Source: Microvirga sp052115485 (GTDB lineage: Bacteria > Pseudomonadota > Alphaproteobacteria > Rhizobiales > Beijerinckiaceae). Taken from it: a stretch of DNA of 64,000 nucleotides. The DNA lies in assembly GCF_052115485.1 (NCBI RefSeq), contig NZ_JBFRGU010000001.1:434001-498000 (forward strand), written 5' to 3'. Each line of letters begins with the position of its first letter. Within the stretch, counting starts at the first letter, position 1. The position numbers and the translations under genes were made by a program. The notes beneath the pieces were generated by a model. It did no database searches. It had not been told where the DNA came from and saw nothing but the letters and a program-made list of their open reading frames with translations. Below, in pieces: positions 1-8,425 of this stretch.

Positions 1-2
1 GC

Positions 3-953
3 TACGAGTTCGATACCACGATCATCCGTTATCGTTATTCCTCTCTCACGACGCCGAGCGAGGTAACGGATTACGATCTTGCGACCGGTACGCGAACTTT
101 AAGGAAACGCCAGCAGGTTCCGAGCGGGCATGATGCATCGAACTATGTGACCCGCCGCATCTTCGCCACCGCGCCCGATGGGCAGTCGGTTCCGGTCTCT
201 CTGCTCCATCATCGCGACACACCGATTGACGGAACGGCACCCTGCCTCCTCTACGGCTACGGCTCCTACGGCATGTCGATCCCGGCCGGGTTCCGCACGA
301 ACATCCTGTCTCTCGTGGACAGAGGATTCGTCTTCGCCATCGCGCATATCCGCGGCGGCACGGAGAAGGGATGGCGTTGGTATCTCGACGGCAAGCGTGA
401 GAAAAAACAAAACACCTTTACCGATTTCATCGCCTGCGGGCACGCACTCGCCGATGCTCGATACACAAGCCGAGGGCGGATCGTCGCCCATGGTGGCAGC
501 GCTGGCGGCATGCTCATGGGCGCGGTCGCCAATCTCGCACCCGAGCTTTTCGTCGGCATCGTTGCGGAGGTTCCCTTCGTCGATGTGCTGAACACGATGC
601 TCGATGCCGAACTGCCGTTGACCCCGCCGGAATGGCCCGAATGGGGTAACCCCGGCGAGGACGAGGCGGCGTTCCGGACGATCCTTTCATATTCCCCCTA
701 TGACAACATCAAGCCGCAGAATTATCCCGGCATTCTTGCCTTGGGTGGATTGACGGATCCACGGGTGACTTATTGGGAGCCCGCCAAATGGGTTGCCCGG
801 CTGCGAGCCACCATGACCGGCGGCGGCCCCATTCTGCTCAAGCTGAATATGGAGGCTGGCCATGGCGGCGCGGCCGGACGTTTCGACAGGCTGGAAGAGG
901 TTGCCCTAACCTATGCCTTCGCCATCAAAAGCGTCACCGGTTTCAAGGCGTGA
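3..953 (+). CDS. ptrB: Oligopeptidase B (S9A serine peptidase), C-terminal part
   Basis: The frame is open from the left edge, so the start and most of the N-terminal beta-propeller lie outside the window. What remains is the alpha/beta-hydrolase catalytic domain of a prolyl-oligopeptidase-family enzyme that cleaves short peptides after basic residues. The nucleophile elbow reads HGGSAGGML, the acidic residue is in the TDPRVTYWEP segment, and the catalytic histidine is in MEAGHGGAAG near the C terminus. The YGYGSYG and IRGG motifs are typical of the S9A family. These motifs fit oligopeptidase B better than prolyl endopeptidase. The gene ends 184 bases before the next gene. Confidence 0.9.
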   Translation, partial: YEFDTTIIRYRYSSLTTPSEVTDYDLATGTRTLRKRQQVPSGHDASNYVTRRIFATAPDGQSVPVSLLHHRDTPIDGTAPCLLYGYGSYGMSIPAGFRTNILSLVDRGFVFAIAHIRGGTEKGWRWYLDGKREKKQNTFTDFIACGHALADARYTSRGRIVAHGGSAGGMLMGAVANLAPELFVGIVAEVPFVDVLNTMLDAELPLTPPEWPEWGNPGEDEAAFRTILSYSPYDNIKPQNYPGILALGGLTDPRVTYWEPAKWVARLRATMTGGGPILLKLNMEAGHGGAAGRFDRLEEVALTYAFAIKSVTGFKA

Positions 954-1137
954 TATTGGGGCATTTGCCTAAGGCCGGTCCGAATTTTCCAAAGAAACCG
1001 CGGAGGATCAAAGCGTTCTGTTTCCGCAAATCCTAGCTCATCAGAGGTGCTACAAGCTGCGACATCCGCCTCCACGGACTGGAAGGGAGAGTGATCGGAC
1101 CTATCTCACGAGATGAGTGTGTTGAGAGTTCGAGTCC

Positions 1138-3513
1138 ATGACCCATCGGAGCGAACCGTCACTGAACGGCGGGGCAGTCTCTAATGAGAATGTTCAAAAA
1201 CAACGACCGGACGATTTGAAGAGTCAGTCGAGTCACGAGGAAACCGCACTTCTTCAGAGTCGAGAAGAGCTTTCCCCGGCTCGCTCGGCGGCTGAGAGCA
1301 GCGTATGGGAGTGCGATTTGGGATCCGGTGAAATGACCGGGTCCGCCGCGTTTCGGAAAAGTCTCGGCCTCAGCGACGATGTTGCGCTCACCTATACAAA
1401 GTTCCAGGAGAGCTATCATCCGGAGGATGCGCAGAGGGTCAAGAACTCCATCGAGGAGGCCATTGCCTCCAGCAGCGACTATGACATTGCCTGCCGCATC
1501 ATCCGCGCGGATGGTTCCATCGGATACGTCGCGATGAAGGGCTGCGCCATCTACGCCGGCGGCAGACCGATCCGCCTGATCGGCACATTCCGGACTCTAT
1601 CCGAGGAGGATCAGGCTGGGCGCGGCGACGTCGCTCAGCACCGCCTGAAGTTTGTTCTCGATCTCATGGACCAAATTCGGAAGCTGGACGACCCCCTAGC
1701 GATTGTCGACTCTGCGATACAAGAATTGGGCACTTTCCTCAAAGCGGACAGAGCGGGATGTGGCGAGGCAAGCCGATCCGGCGAGGTTGCGAACCGCGAG
1801 TGGGTCAACACGACGGCCGAAACGGCCAGCCGGTCCTACAATCTCGATAGCGTTGGAGCGGACATTCTGTCTGAGCTGCGGGGAGGCCAAACAGTACTCG
1901 TCACCGATTCCGCCAGAGACACGCGTCTCGAACCGGACGCCAAGGTCCATTACGCGGCCCGTCTTGCGAGATCGACCATCATCGTACCGCTTAACAAACG
2001 CGACCACCTCAGCGGTGCCTTCTACATCTCCGCCGGTCGACCTTATGCGTTCTCTGTAGAGGATGCCGCCTTGGCGGGTGACGTGGCGAAGAGAGTCTGG
2101 AGCGCGGTTGAAAGGGCCCAAACCGAAAGCGATCTGCGCGAGAGTGAGGCGAGATTGCACATCGTCGCCGAAACGCTCCCCGCCCTGGTCTGGATCGTGA
2201 CCCCGGAGCTCGAACTCATCTATGCCAACGCGCGCTGGAGTCGGTATTCCGGTCTGGCGGAGAACGAGTCCCTCGGACTCAGCTGGATGGGTGCGGTCCA
2301 TCCCGACGATCTCGCCAAGATCATGGAGGATTTTCAGGAGATTCTGCGCGGGCAATTGGCTTATGCGACGGAAGCGCGCTACCGCAATCGAGATGGCGTC
2401 TATCGCTGGCACATGATCCGCGCGGAGCCCATCCACGATGCGCGGGGCGCCTTCAGAGGTTGGTCCGGCACGAGCGTCGATATTCACGATCTCAAGCAAA
2501 CCGAAGAGGCCCTGCGCAAAAACGACACACAACTTCGCATCGCCCTTCAGGCGGCGCGCATGGGTGTGTGGAGTTGGGATCGGGCCACGGATGCGGTGGA
2601 CCTTTCGCCTGAAGCGGCGGAGCTTTCCGGTGTTGACCCCGCCAGCAAGTTCACTTGGAAACAATTGCAGACAAAGCTCACTCCTGCTGACGCGGCCCGC
2701 GCGATCGCAGCCAGAGCACATGCCTTGGAGACAGGAGAGCCCTACAGCATCGAATATCGCGTCATGCGCAATGACAAGCAATCCGACAAGATCTGGATCG
2801 TCGCGCAGGGGCAAACCACCTACAATTCGAATGGTGTCGCGACCGGCATGACCGGCGTCGTGCAGGACATCACCGACCGCAAAATCGCGGAGGAGAGGCA
2901 AAATCTGCTCATTCGCGAACTGCATCATCGGGTCAAAAATACACTCGCGACGGTTCAGGCGATCGTCGGATCGACGGCGCGTACCGCATCGAGCATCGAA
3001 GAGTTCTATCAAGGTTTTGTCGGTCGGATTGTCTCGCTTGCGCGGACGCACAACCTGTTGACTGACGACCTCTGGCAGAAGGCCTCTCTCGGCGACTTGA
3101 TTCAGACCGAACTTGGCCCTTATGACGATGACAATCGAAATCGGATCGTCATCGAGGGGCCCACTGTCGAATTGCCGTCCGAGGCCGCAGTGCCCATCGG
3201 AATGGCGATCCACGAACTCACCACGAACGCAGCGAAGCACGGGGCGCTCTCCACCTTCGGCGGCCAGATCGATGCTCGCTGGCATATCGAGCAGAACGGC
3301 GGCAAGCCGTTTCTTCACTTCAGTTGGACGGAACTTGGCGGCCCGAAGGTTGCGAGACCCAGCCATCAGGGCTTCGGTTCACGCCTTCTGCAGCGCGTCC
3401 TCACCACACAGCTCCAAGCCGATGTCCATATGGACTTTGGACAGGACGGTTTGCACTTTACAATGGTGATGCCAGTTCCCGGCGAGCCGCCTCTCTTCAA
3501 CCCGGATCAATGA
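1138..3513 (+). CDS. Sensor histidine kinase, PAS-GAF-PAS-PAS-HWE type
   Basis: A 791-residue soluble sensor kinase with no membrane segment visible. A PAS_3-like domain lies around residues 55-160, a GAF-like domain around 180-325, and two further PAS/PAC units around 335-590. The kinase core carries the phospho-acceptor motif ELHHRVKN (His597), an N box with a leading histidine (HELTTNAAKHG, 692-702) and a W-x-E motif (Trp730-Glu732). Together these define the HWE family rather than ordinary HisKA kinases. HWE/HisKA_2 kinases in Alphaproteobacteria commonly feed PhyR or orphan response regulators. No response regulator is adjacent, but phyR is in this window at 49.6 kb, so a link is possible but unproven. 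The ATG at 1138 has no strong ribosome-binding site. Confidence 0.9.
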   Translation: MTHRSEPSLNGGAVSNENVQKQRPDDLKSQSSHEETALLQSREELSPARSAAESSVWECDLGSGEMTGSAAFRKSLGLSDDVALTYTKFQESYHPEDAQRVKNSIEEAIASSSDYDIACRIIRADGSIGYVAMKGCAIYAGGRPIRLIGTFRTLSEEDQAGRGDVAQHRLKFVLDLMDQIRKLDDPLAIVDSAIQELGTFLKADRAGCGEASRSGEVANREWVNTTAETASRSYNLDSVGADILSELRGGQTVLVTDSARDTRLEPDAKVHYAARLARSTIIVPLNKRDHLSGAFYISAGRPYAFSVEDAALAGDVAKRVWSAVERAQTESDLRESEARLHIVAETLPALVWIVTPELELIYANARWSRYSGLAENESLGLSWMGAVHPDDLAKIMEDFQEILRGQLAYATEARYRNRDGVYRWHMIRAEPIHDARGAFRGWSGTSVDIHDLKQTEEALRKNDTQLRIALQAARMGVWSWDRATDAVDLSPEAAELSGVDPASKFTWKQLQTKLTPADAARAIAARAHALETGEPYSIEYRVMRNDKQSDKIWIVAQGQTTYNSNGVATGMTGVVQDITDRKIAEERQNLLIRELHHRVKNTLATVQAIVGSTARTASSIEEFYQGFVGRIVSLARTHNLLTDDLWQKASLGDLIQTELGPYDDDNRNRIVIEGPTVELPSEAAVPIGMAIHELTTNAAKHGALSTFGGQIDARWHIEQNGGKPFLHFSWTELGGPKVARPSHQGFGSRLLQRVLTTQLQADVHMDFGQDGLHFTMVMPVPGEPPLFNPDQ

Positions 3514-3514
3514 A

Positions 3515-4069
3515 ATGCTTCTCAACGTCGCGCGTTCGCAGATTGTCGTGGTCGATATTCAAGCGCGACTTATGCCCGCCATCGCCGAGAGCGACCGGAT
3601 CGAACGGAACGCAGGCATTCTGCTCAAGGGAGCTGATCGCTTGGGCATACCCGTGACCGTGACGGAACAATACCCGAAGGGTTTGGGATCGACGGTCGAG
3701 TCAGTGGCTCAATCCCTGCCGAGCGATGCCGTGGTTCTGCCGAAGATGAGTTTTTCCGCGGCCGTGGATACCAACATCGCAAAGCGCGTCGCCAACTTAC
3801 GGAAAAGCGGTCTCGATCAAATTGTCGTTTTCGGAGCCGAGGCGCATGTCTGCGTCTTGCAATCCGCGCTCGGCTTCAAGGAAACGGGAGCGGAGGTCGT
3901 CATCGTGGGTGATGCGATCTCAAGTCGCTCGCATCACAGCGTGGATGCCGCTCGCACACGTCTGCTCCAAGCGGGATGTCATTGGATCACGACGGAGATG
4001 GCGATTTTCGAATGGCTTGAAGGCGCCGGGACCGACGATTTCAAAGCCCTGTCGGCTCTCATCAAATAG
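3515..4069 (+). CDS. Isochorismatase-family cysteine hydrolase
   Basis: A 184-residue protein of the isochorismatase-like (YcaC/nicotinamidase-type) fold. The expected triad is visible: Asp in VVDIQARL near the N terminus, Lys in LPKMSFSA, and the nucleophile Cys in GAEAHVCVLQSA. The cis-peptide-containing segment before the cysteine is also typical. The substrate cannot be read from the sequence. It starts one base after the sensor kinase stop, so the two are probably cotranscribed. Its last eight bases overlap the convergent gene on the other strand. Confidence 0.87.
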   Translation: MLLNVARSQIVVVDIQARLMPAIAESDRIERNAGILLKGADRLGIPVTVTEQYPKGLGSTVESVAQSLPSDAVVLPKMSFSAAVDTNIAKRVANLRKSGLDQIVVFGAEAHVCVLQSALGFKETGAEVVIVGDAISSRSHHSVDAARTRLLQAGCHWITTEMAIFEWLEGAGTDDFKALSALIK

Positions 4070-4943
4070 ATGAGCTGCTCTCGCCGCCCGCGGCAATGAA
4101 AGCCTTCAGCTCGTCGAGCGAGCCGAAGCGATAATTCCCCTGTGGGGTCTTCGCCTCGATGGAGCCATCGGAGAACATCACGTAAGTGTTGTCGCCGGAA
4201 TTATACGTGCCGATAACGGTCGCGGACGACACGGGCTCCGGCTCCTCTTCTTCGGGAACAGTCTCTGGAGCGGGCTCCGCTGGGAACTCCATTGCCGGTT
4301 CGCTCGCATACTTTGAGACAAAGTCACCCTCAGCCTCTTCCGGCGAAGCGAATTCGGTCTCGACCTCCTCAGCCGGCAGATCCTCTTGGATTTGCGGTGT
4401 CTCCGCAAACACAGCAAGGGTTTCTCGCCGCTCGACCAGGAAATCGGGGATGCGCATCTCGGACTCGGCGCCAGGTTCAGAGGCTTTCGGCTCGGCTTCC
4501 GGAGCGAGAAGATCGTCAAAATCATCGAGCGAGATGCGCGGTTCCTCGCGCTTGTCTTCTTCTGCGGCTTCGAAGAGAGGCAAGCTCGTCTCGGCTTCAC
4601 CTTCCTCACGGCTCACGGCATAGCCCGCCGCTGCACCAGCCGCAGCCCCGGCGGCCAGACCGGGGGCGACCGGGGAAACCTTCTCGGCCTGCGAGGGTGT
4701 CTTGGGCTCCGCCGAAGGAACTCGTGTTCCCGACAGAAAGTGCGCCAGATCAGACCTGATCTCCGTCAGACGCATGACGATCATCGCGAGGCCAATCAGG
4801 AGAACGCCACTCGACGCCGCGATGCTTCCCGCGATCGCCGTCGTCCATCCGCGCTCCAGCAGAACGTCGTCCCAACCCAGCACAAAGGTGAACAGACCAC
4901 CGACAATCATCGCTAGGGCTAATGCGAAAAGCGCGATGACCAT
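4062..4943 (-). CDS. Membrane protein with acidic linker and C-terminal conserved tail
   Basis: I do not recognise a named family. Two hydrophobic helices occupy about residues 1-60 (MVIALFALALAMIVGG; then an AIAGSIAASSGVLLIGLAMIV segment). They are followed by a long low-complexity, Glu/Pro/Ala-rich linker of about 180 residues. The C-terminal tail of about 45 residues is compact and looks folded (TYNSGDNTYVMFSDGSIEAK, then YRFGSLDELKAFI), a pattern seen in conserved Rhizobiales proteins of unknown function. The ATG at 4943 is preferred over an upstream one at 4961 because it begins directly with the first helix. It converges with and slightly overlaps the isochorismatase gene. Confidence 0.7.
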   Translation of the reverse strand: MVIALFALALAMIVGGLFTFVLGWDDVLLERGWTTAIAGSIAASSGVLLIGLAMIVMRLTEIRSDLAHFLSGTRVPSAEPKTPSQAEKVSPVAPGLAAGAAAGAAAGYAVSREEGEAETSLPLFEAAEEDKREEPRISLDDFDDLLAPEAEPKASEPGAESEMRIPDFLVERRETLAVFAETPQIQEDLPAEEVETEFASPEEAEGDFVSKYASEPAMEFPAEPAPETVPEEEEPEPVSSATVIGTYNSGDNTYVMFSDGSIEAKTPQGNYRFGSLDELKAFIAAGGESSSSI

Positions 4944-5070
4944 GTCTTCTCCGTTACGCAACTCTACAGGCGGTCTAAACCGCAGGGCCGAATTTTATAA
5001 GGCAAATGCCGTCCCAAGGGAAGCTTGGGGCATAAAAGTCTCAAGCTTGGCCGTTGCCCTGAGGGCTGTA

Positions 5071-5088
5071 GCGCTTTAACTAAAGCGC
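5071..5088. repeat. Perfect inverted repeat upstream of sodB
   Basis: The sequence GCGCTTTA-AC-TAAAGCGC is an 8+2+8 perfect dyad ending 30 bases before the sodB start codon. It could be an operator. It could also be a short dispersed palindrome, since TTTAAAGCG-type words recur at 21.9 kb. Confidence 0.5.
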
Positions 5089-5118
5089 CAGATCGCACGA
5101 AGCCCCAAGGAGGCGTCC

Positions 5119-5718
5119 ATGTCGTTCACCCTGCCCGATCTCCCTTATGCCTATGATGCCCTACAGCCGTACATGTCCCGTGAAACCCTGGAGTTTCACC
5201 ACGACAAGCACCATGCGGCCTATGTGACAAACGGCAACAACCTGCTGAAAGGCACCGAGTTCGAGGGCAAAACCCTCGAAGAGATCGTGAAGGGCTCCTA
5301 CGGCAAGAATCCGGGCCTCTTCAACAACGCGGGCCAGCATTACAACCACCTCCACTTCTGGAAGTGGCTGAAGCCCAATGGCGGCGGCAAGATCCCTGGC
5401 AAGCTCGAAAAGAAGATCATCGAGGATCTGGGCTCGGTGGAGAAGGCTAAAGAAGATTTCATCCAGGCCGGCGTAACGCAGTTCGGTTCGGGCTGGAGCT
5501 GGCTCGCGGTGAAGGACGGCAAGCTCATCATCGCCAAGACCCCCAACGGCGAGAGCCCGCTGGTTCACGGCGCGACCCCGATCCTCGGCGTCGATGTCTG
5601 GGAACACTCCTACTACATCGACTACCGCAACCGCCGCCCCGACTATCTCAAGGCGTTCGTCGAGAACCTCGTGAACTGGGAATATGTCGAGGAACTATAC
5701 GAGGCAGCGACCCGCTAA
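5119..5718 (+). CDS. sodB: Superoxide dismutase, Fe/Mn family
   Basis: A 199-residue enzyme that dismutates superoxide to oxygen and peroxide. Metal ligands are visible: His27 in LEFHHDKH, a histidine in NHLHFW, and the Asp and His of DVWEHSYYIDY. The glutamine in the AGQHYNH segment favours an iron or cambialistic enzyme over a strict manganese one. There is no signal peptide, so it is cytoplasmic. An AAGGAGG ribosome-binding site lies just upstream. A perfect dyad precedes it, and a palindromic repeat plus a terminator follow, so it is likely a single-gene transcript. Confidence 0.96.
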   Translation: MSFTLPDLPYAYDALQPYMSRETLEFHHDKHHAAYVTNGNNLLKGTEFEGKTLEEIVKGSYGKNPGLFNNAGQHYNHLHFWKWLKPNGGGKIPGKLEKKIIEDLGSVEKAKEDFIQAGVTQFGSGWSWLAVKDGKLIIAKTPNGESPLVHGATPILGVDVWEHSYYIDYRNRRPDYLKAFVENLVNWEYVEELYEAATR

Positions 5719-5741
5719 GAGATTGGTACCGCTCTCCTGAT

Positions 5742-5883
5742 GTCATTCCGGGGCCGCGTCAGCGGAGCCCGGAACCCATAACCGCAGCCGTTTCAGAACG
5801 TTCGCAGCGGGTTGGGTTTTCATCTCATCCGGAGGTGTCGGCGCGTCTGGGTTCCGAGCTCGCCTGCGGCGCCCCGGAATGAC
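5742..5883. repeat. Rhizobiales-type intergenic palindromic element
   Basis: The element opens with GTCATTCCGGGGC and closes with its complement GCCCCGGAATGAC, with a second inner pair (CCGGAACCCA and TGGGTTCCGA). The same TCATCCCGGG/CCCGGGATGA theme occurs at 12.56-12.66 kb. Such elements are widespread between genes in Alphaproteobacteria. It holds no gene. Confidence 0.7.
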
Positions 5884-5890
5884 GATGAAG

Positions 5891-5917
5891 CGGGGCTCTT
5901 CGGAGCCCCGTTTTCTT
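5891..5917 (+). terminator. Intrinsic terminator after sodB
   Basis: Stem CGGGGCTC, loop TTCG, stem GAGCCCCG, followed by TTTTCTT. The UUCG tetraloop and U-run are classical. It lies downstream of the palindromic element and is the likely end of the sodB transcript. Confidence 0.85.
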
Positions 5918-5954
5918 AAAGGCGTATCAGGCCATTGGCCATTCTGCCCCAACC

Positions 5955-6362
5955 ATGAAGGGGATCCGCATGTTGCAATGCCTACCCGTCGCTCTGTCGG
6001 CGCTGATCCTGGTCTCTGCCATCGCGAGAGCTGACGATAAGGACTTCTGCCAAGGCACAACTCAGTACGAAATGAACATGTGCGCGGCGCGCGAGTTCGA
6101 AGAGACTGACCGCGAGATGAACGCCCGATACGCAGCGCTCATGGGGCGGCTCGGGCCCGAAGAACAGACAAGTCTGCGCGAAACGCGGAGGGCTTGGGAG
6201 ACCTATCGGCACAACATGTGCTTGTTCGAGGCCATGGGCCTCGGGTCCGCTCGTCCCATGGTGTTCTCGGGGTGCTTAACGAAGCTCACGCAGGAACACG
6301 TCAAGCTCTTAGATTATCACCTGACCTGCCAAGAGGGAGACCTCTCGTGCAAAGGTAGGTAA
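5955..6362 (+). CDS. LprI-like (DUF1311) secreted protein
   Basis: A 135-residue protein with an N-terminal signal peptide (LPVALSALILVSAIARA, cleavage before DDKDF). It then has the cysteine and helix pattern of the lysozyme-inhibitor LprI N-terminal/DUF1311 family: TTQYEMNMCAAREFEETDREMNARY, ETRRAWETYRHNMC, and a C-terminal Cys pair. Family members are periplasmic or envelope proteins, and some inhibit lysozyme. The function here is inferred from the domain only. The start could also be the ATG at 5970, which still includes the signal peptide. Confidence 0.8.
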   Translation: MKGIRMLQCLPVALSALILVSAIARADDKDFCQGTTQYEMNMCAAREFEETDREMNARYAALMGRLGPEEQTSLRETRRAWETYRHNMCLFEAMGLGSARPMVFSGCLTKLTQEHVKLLDYHLTCQEGDLSCKGR

Positions 6363-6417
6363 CCCGATTCCGTTGTAAGTGACGTTGAGGGGCTTTTTCG
6401 GAGGCACTTTTTCTTTG

Positions 6418-7263
6418 TCAGGTCAGGCCGGGGACAAGCCTGATTCCTCTTTCCTCCAGCAACGCGCCGAAGTCCTCGGACCTGAGGTATTGGAGTTCCG
6501 CCTGGCGGCTTTCCAGCACCGGATCGAGCCCGATCAGTTCCGCATCCACGTAGCCCGGATGGCACATGACGAGCGGGCGAGGACCGAGATGGGAGAGAGC
6601 CGCCTTGAAGACGGGAGCCGGATCGATCTCCGGGCTCAAGGGGCTGAAGCCCGAAAACCCCTCATTGACCGCAAATCCCGCCTTTCGGGCCGCGCCCGCA
6701 AAACCCAGGGCGAAAGCGCCCACGAGAACTGCCTTTCCGGCGCTGATGCCCCGGCGCGTCATGTGCGACAGGCTGTCGGACGGATCACGGATCCACAGAC
6801 GTCCCGCATATCCCCGCGCCTTGAGGGCGTCGAGGAGCACATGCCGCACGCCGGGCAGCACATGGACATGCTGGTGGCCGTCCACGAAGCTCGGCGGCGA
6901 GCCGAGAGCCTTCTCGAAGGTGTCGATCTGGCGGTCGATATCGGCACGTATCTCATGGGAAGGAATTTGACCGGAGAAAGCCTTACGCAGCAAGGTTTCC
7001 AGAGATGGAAACGAGCCATTGGGTGCAAGCGTCGGCATGGCACCGAGAGGCACCCCGGTCGTCAGGTTCAGGTGCAACCCGATGCCAATGCGCCCGCTAA
7101 ACGGCTTCAAATTTCCGGCGTTGCGGGTCCATGCCGGCATGTTGGACATGACGCTCGTGGCCGAAATCCGCCCCATGCCCGCCAATTCCAGAATGCCGCG
7201 GCTGACCCCGTCGGTTAGGCCGAAATCGTCGGCGCAAAGGACCACGGGTCGGGGAAAACTCAT
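6418..7263 (-). CDS. ChbG/HpnK-family carbohydrate deacetylase (YdjC-like)
   Basis: About 281 residues with the YdjC fold signatures: VVLCADDFGLTDGVSRGI at the N terminus with the metal-binding Asp pair, and VDGHQHVHVLPGVR with the metal-binding histidines. Family members deacetylate chitooligosaccharides or act in hopanoid modification (HpnK). I see no hopanoid gene next to it, so the substrate is open. The ATG at 7263 is chosen because GGAG sits seven bases upstream; a second ATG lies at 7278. It diverges from the glycosyltransferase gene at 7.46 kb, and a lipid-linked sugar role for both genes is a reasonable inference. Confidence 0.85.
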   Translation of the reverse strand: MSFPRPVVLCADDFGLTDGVSRGILELAGMGRISATSVMSNMPAWTRNAGNLKPFSGRIGIGLHLNLTTGVPLGAMPTLAPNGSFPSLETLLRKAFSGQIPSHEIRADIDRQIDTFEKALGSPPSFVDGHQHVHVLPGVRHVLLDALKARGYAGRLWIRDPSDSLSHMTRRGISAGKAVLVGAFALGFAGAARKAGFAVNEGFSGFSPLSPEIDPAPVFKAALSHLGPRPLVMCHPGYVDAELIGLDPVLESRQAELQYLRSEDFGALLEERGIRLVPGLT

Positions 7264-7462
7264 CGAAAGCTCCAACATCGGCTCTGCCGTACTTTAAAGC
7301 CTTTTCCACGAATAGAATTCCTAGAAAAGACCCCGCGTTTTCGCCCGCCCGCATTTTCTCCCCCAGAAGCGGCCTGCGGTACGCCAGAAAATGCGTCCGC
7401 CCCTCTTGAGTGCAACGACAAACTCGGCTCTCAATGCGCGCGAAAAGCACAAGGATTACCGC

Positions 7463-8422
7463 GTGGCGTCCCCTGAGATCAGCGTCATCATCCCCGTCCA
7501 CAACGAGAGCGCGAACATCGCGCCCCTCTGCGACGCGCTCATTCCTGTCCTGAACACGATCACCCAGGCGTGGGAGGTCGTATTCGTGGATGACGGCAGC
7601 CGGGACGATACCTTGAGCCGGATCAAGCTCAAAAGCGTCGACGAGCCACGCATCGGGGCGGTGTCGTTCAGCCGCAATTTCGGCAAGGAGATCGCCATCG
7701 CCGCCGGGCTCGACCATGCGCGCGGCGAGGCCGTCGTGATCATGGATGCAGACCTCCAGCACCCCCCGGAAATGATCGAAACCTTCGTCGCCCGCTGGCG
7801 CGAAGGCTACACGATGGTCTACGGCCAGCGCACGGACCGCTCGGACGAAACGCGCATCAAGCGCGGCTTCGCTCACCTTTTCTATCGCCTCTTCTCCAAA
7901 TTCGGCGAGATCAGCCTACCCGAAGGCGCAGGCGATTTTCGCCTGATCGACCGTAAGGGCGTGGAGGTGCTGCGCACGCTCGGCGAACGCGCGCGCTTCT
8001 CGAAGGGGCTCTATGCCTGGATCGGTTTCAAGAGCACGGGCGTGCCCTTCGTGGTGGCGGACCGGATGCACGGTAAGACCAAATGGAGCTTCAGAAAGCT
8101 TCTCCGCTTCGCGTTCGACGGCATCACATCCTTCTCCAGCGTGCCGCTGCGCGTGTGGACCTATCTCGGCACCCTGATCTCGATCTGCTCGATCCTGACC
8201 GCTCTGTACTTCATGATCAGGACCCTGCTGTTCGGCACCGATTTGCCGGGCTTCCCGAGCCTTATCGTGTCGGTGATGTTCTTCTCCGGCATTCAGCTCA
8301 TGTCGCTCGGCATTATCGGCGAATATGTGGGACGAATTTTCGCCGAGGTGAAACGGCGGCCCCTCTATGTGGTGCAGGAGCATGTGGGTGCTGCTTCCGA
8401 CATGCGCCGTGAGCGGATCTGA
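7463..8422 (+). CDS. Glycosyltransferase family 2, polyprenyl-phosphate type with two C-terminal TM helices
   Basis: The GT-A domain starts at once (ISVIIPVHNES) and carries VVFVDDGSRDDT, a DADLQHPPE DxD-type motif, and KRGFAHLFYRLF. These are typical of dolichol/undecaprenyl-phosphate glycosyltransferases of the GtrB/ArnC/DPMS group. Two membrane helices follow at the C terminus (LGTLISICSILTALYFM and LIVSVMFFSGIQLMSLGIIG). Such enzymes load a sugar from UDP or GDP onto the lipid carrier. The GTG at 7463 has AAGGA upstream and gives the usual family N terminus; an ATG at 7391 would add 24 residues. It is followed after three bases by murJ, so both act on lipid-carrier substrates. Confidence 0.88.
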   Translation: MASPEISVIIPVHNESANIAPLCDALIPVLNTITQAWEVVFVDDGSRDDTLSRIKLKSVDEPRIGAVSFSRNFGKEIAIAAGLDHARGEAVVIMDADLQHPPEMIETFVARWREGYTMVYGQRTDRSDETRIKRGFAHLFYRLFSKFGEISLPEGAGDFRLIDRKGVEVLRTLGERARFSKGLYAWIGFKSTGVPFVVADRMHGKTKWSFRKLLRFAFDGITSFSSVPLRVWTYLGTLISICSILTALYFMIRTLLFGTDLPGFPSLIVSVMFFSGIQLMSLGIIGEYVGRIFAEVKRRPLYVVQEHVGAASDMRRERI

Positions 8423-8425
8423 TCG

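Noticed and set aside
1696..3366. Long open frame on the minus strand opposite the sensor kinase
   Set aside because: Composition is Arg/Gly/Asp-rich antisense shadow, with no family motif or ribosome-binding site, while the plus-strand kinase has full domain motifs.
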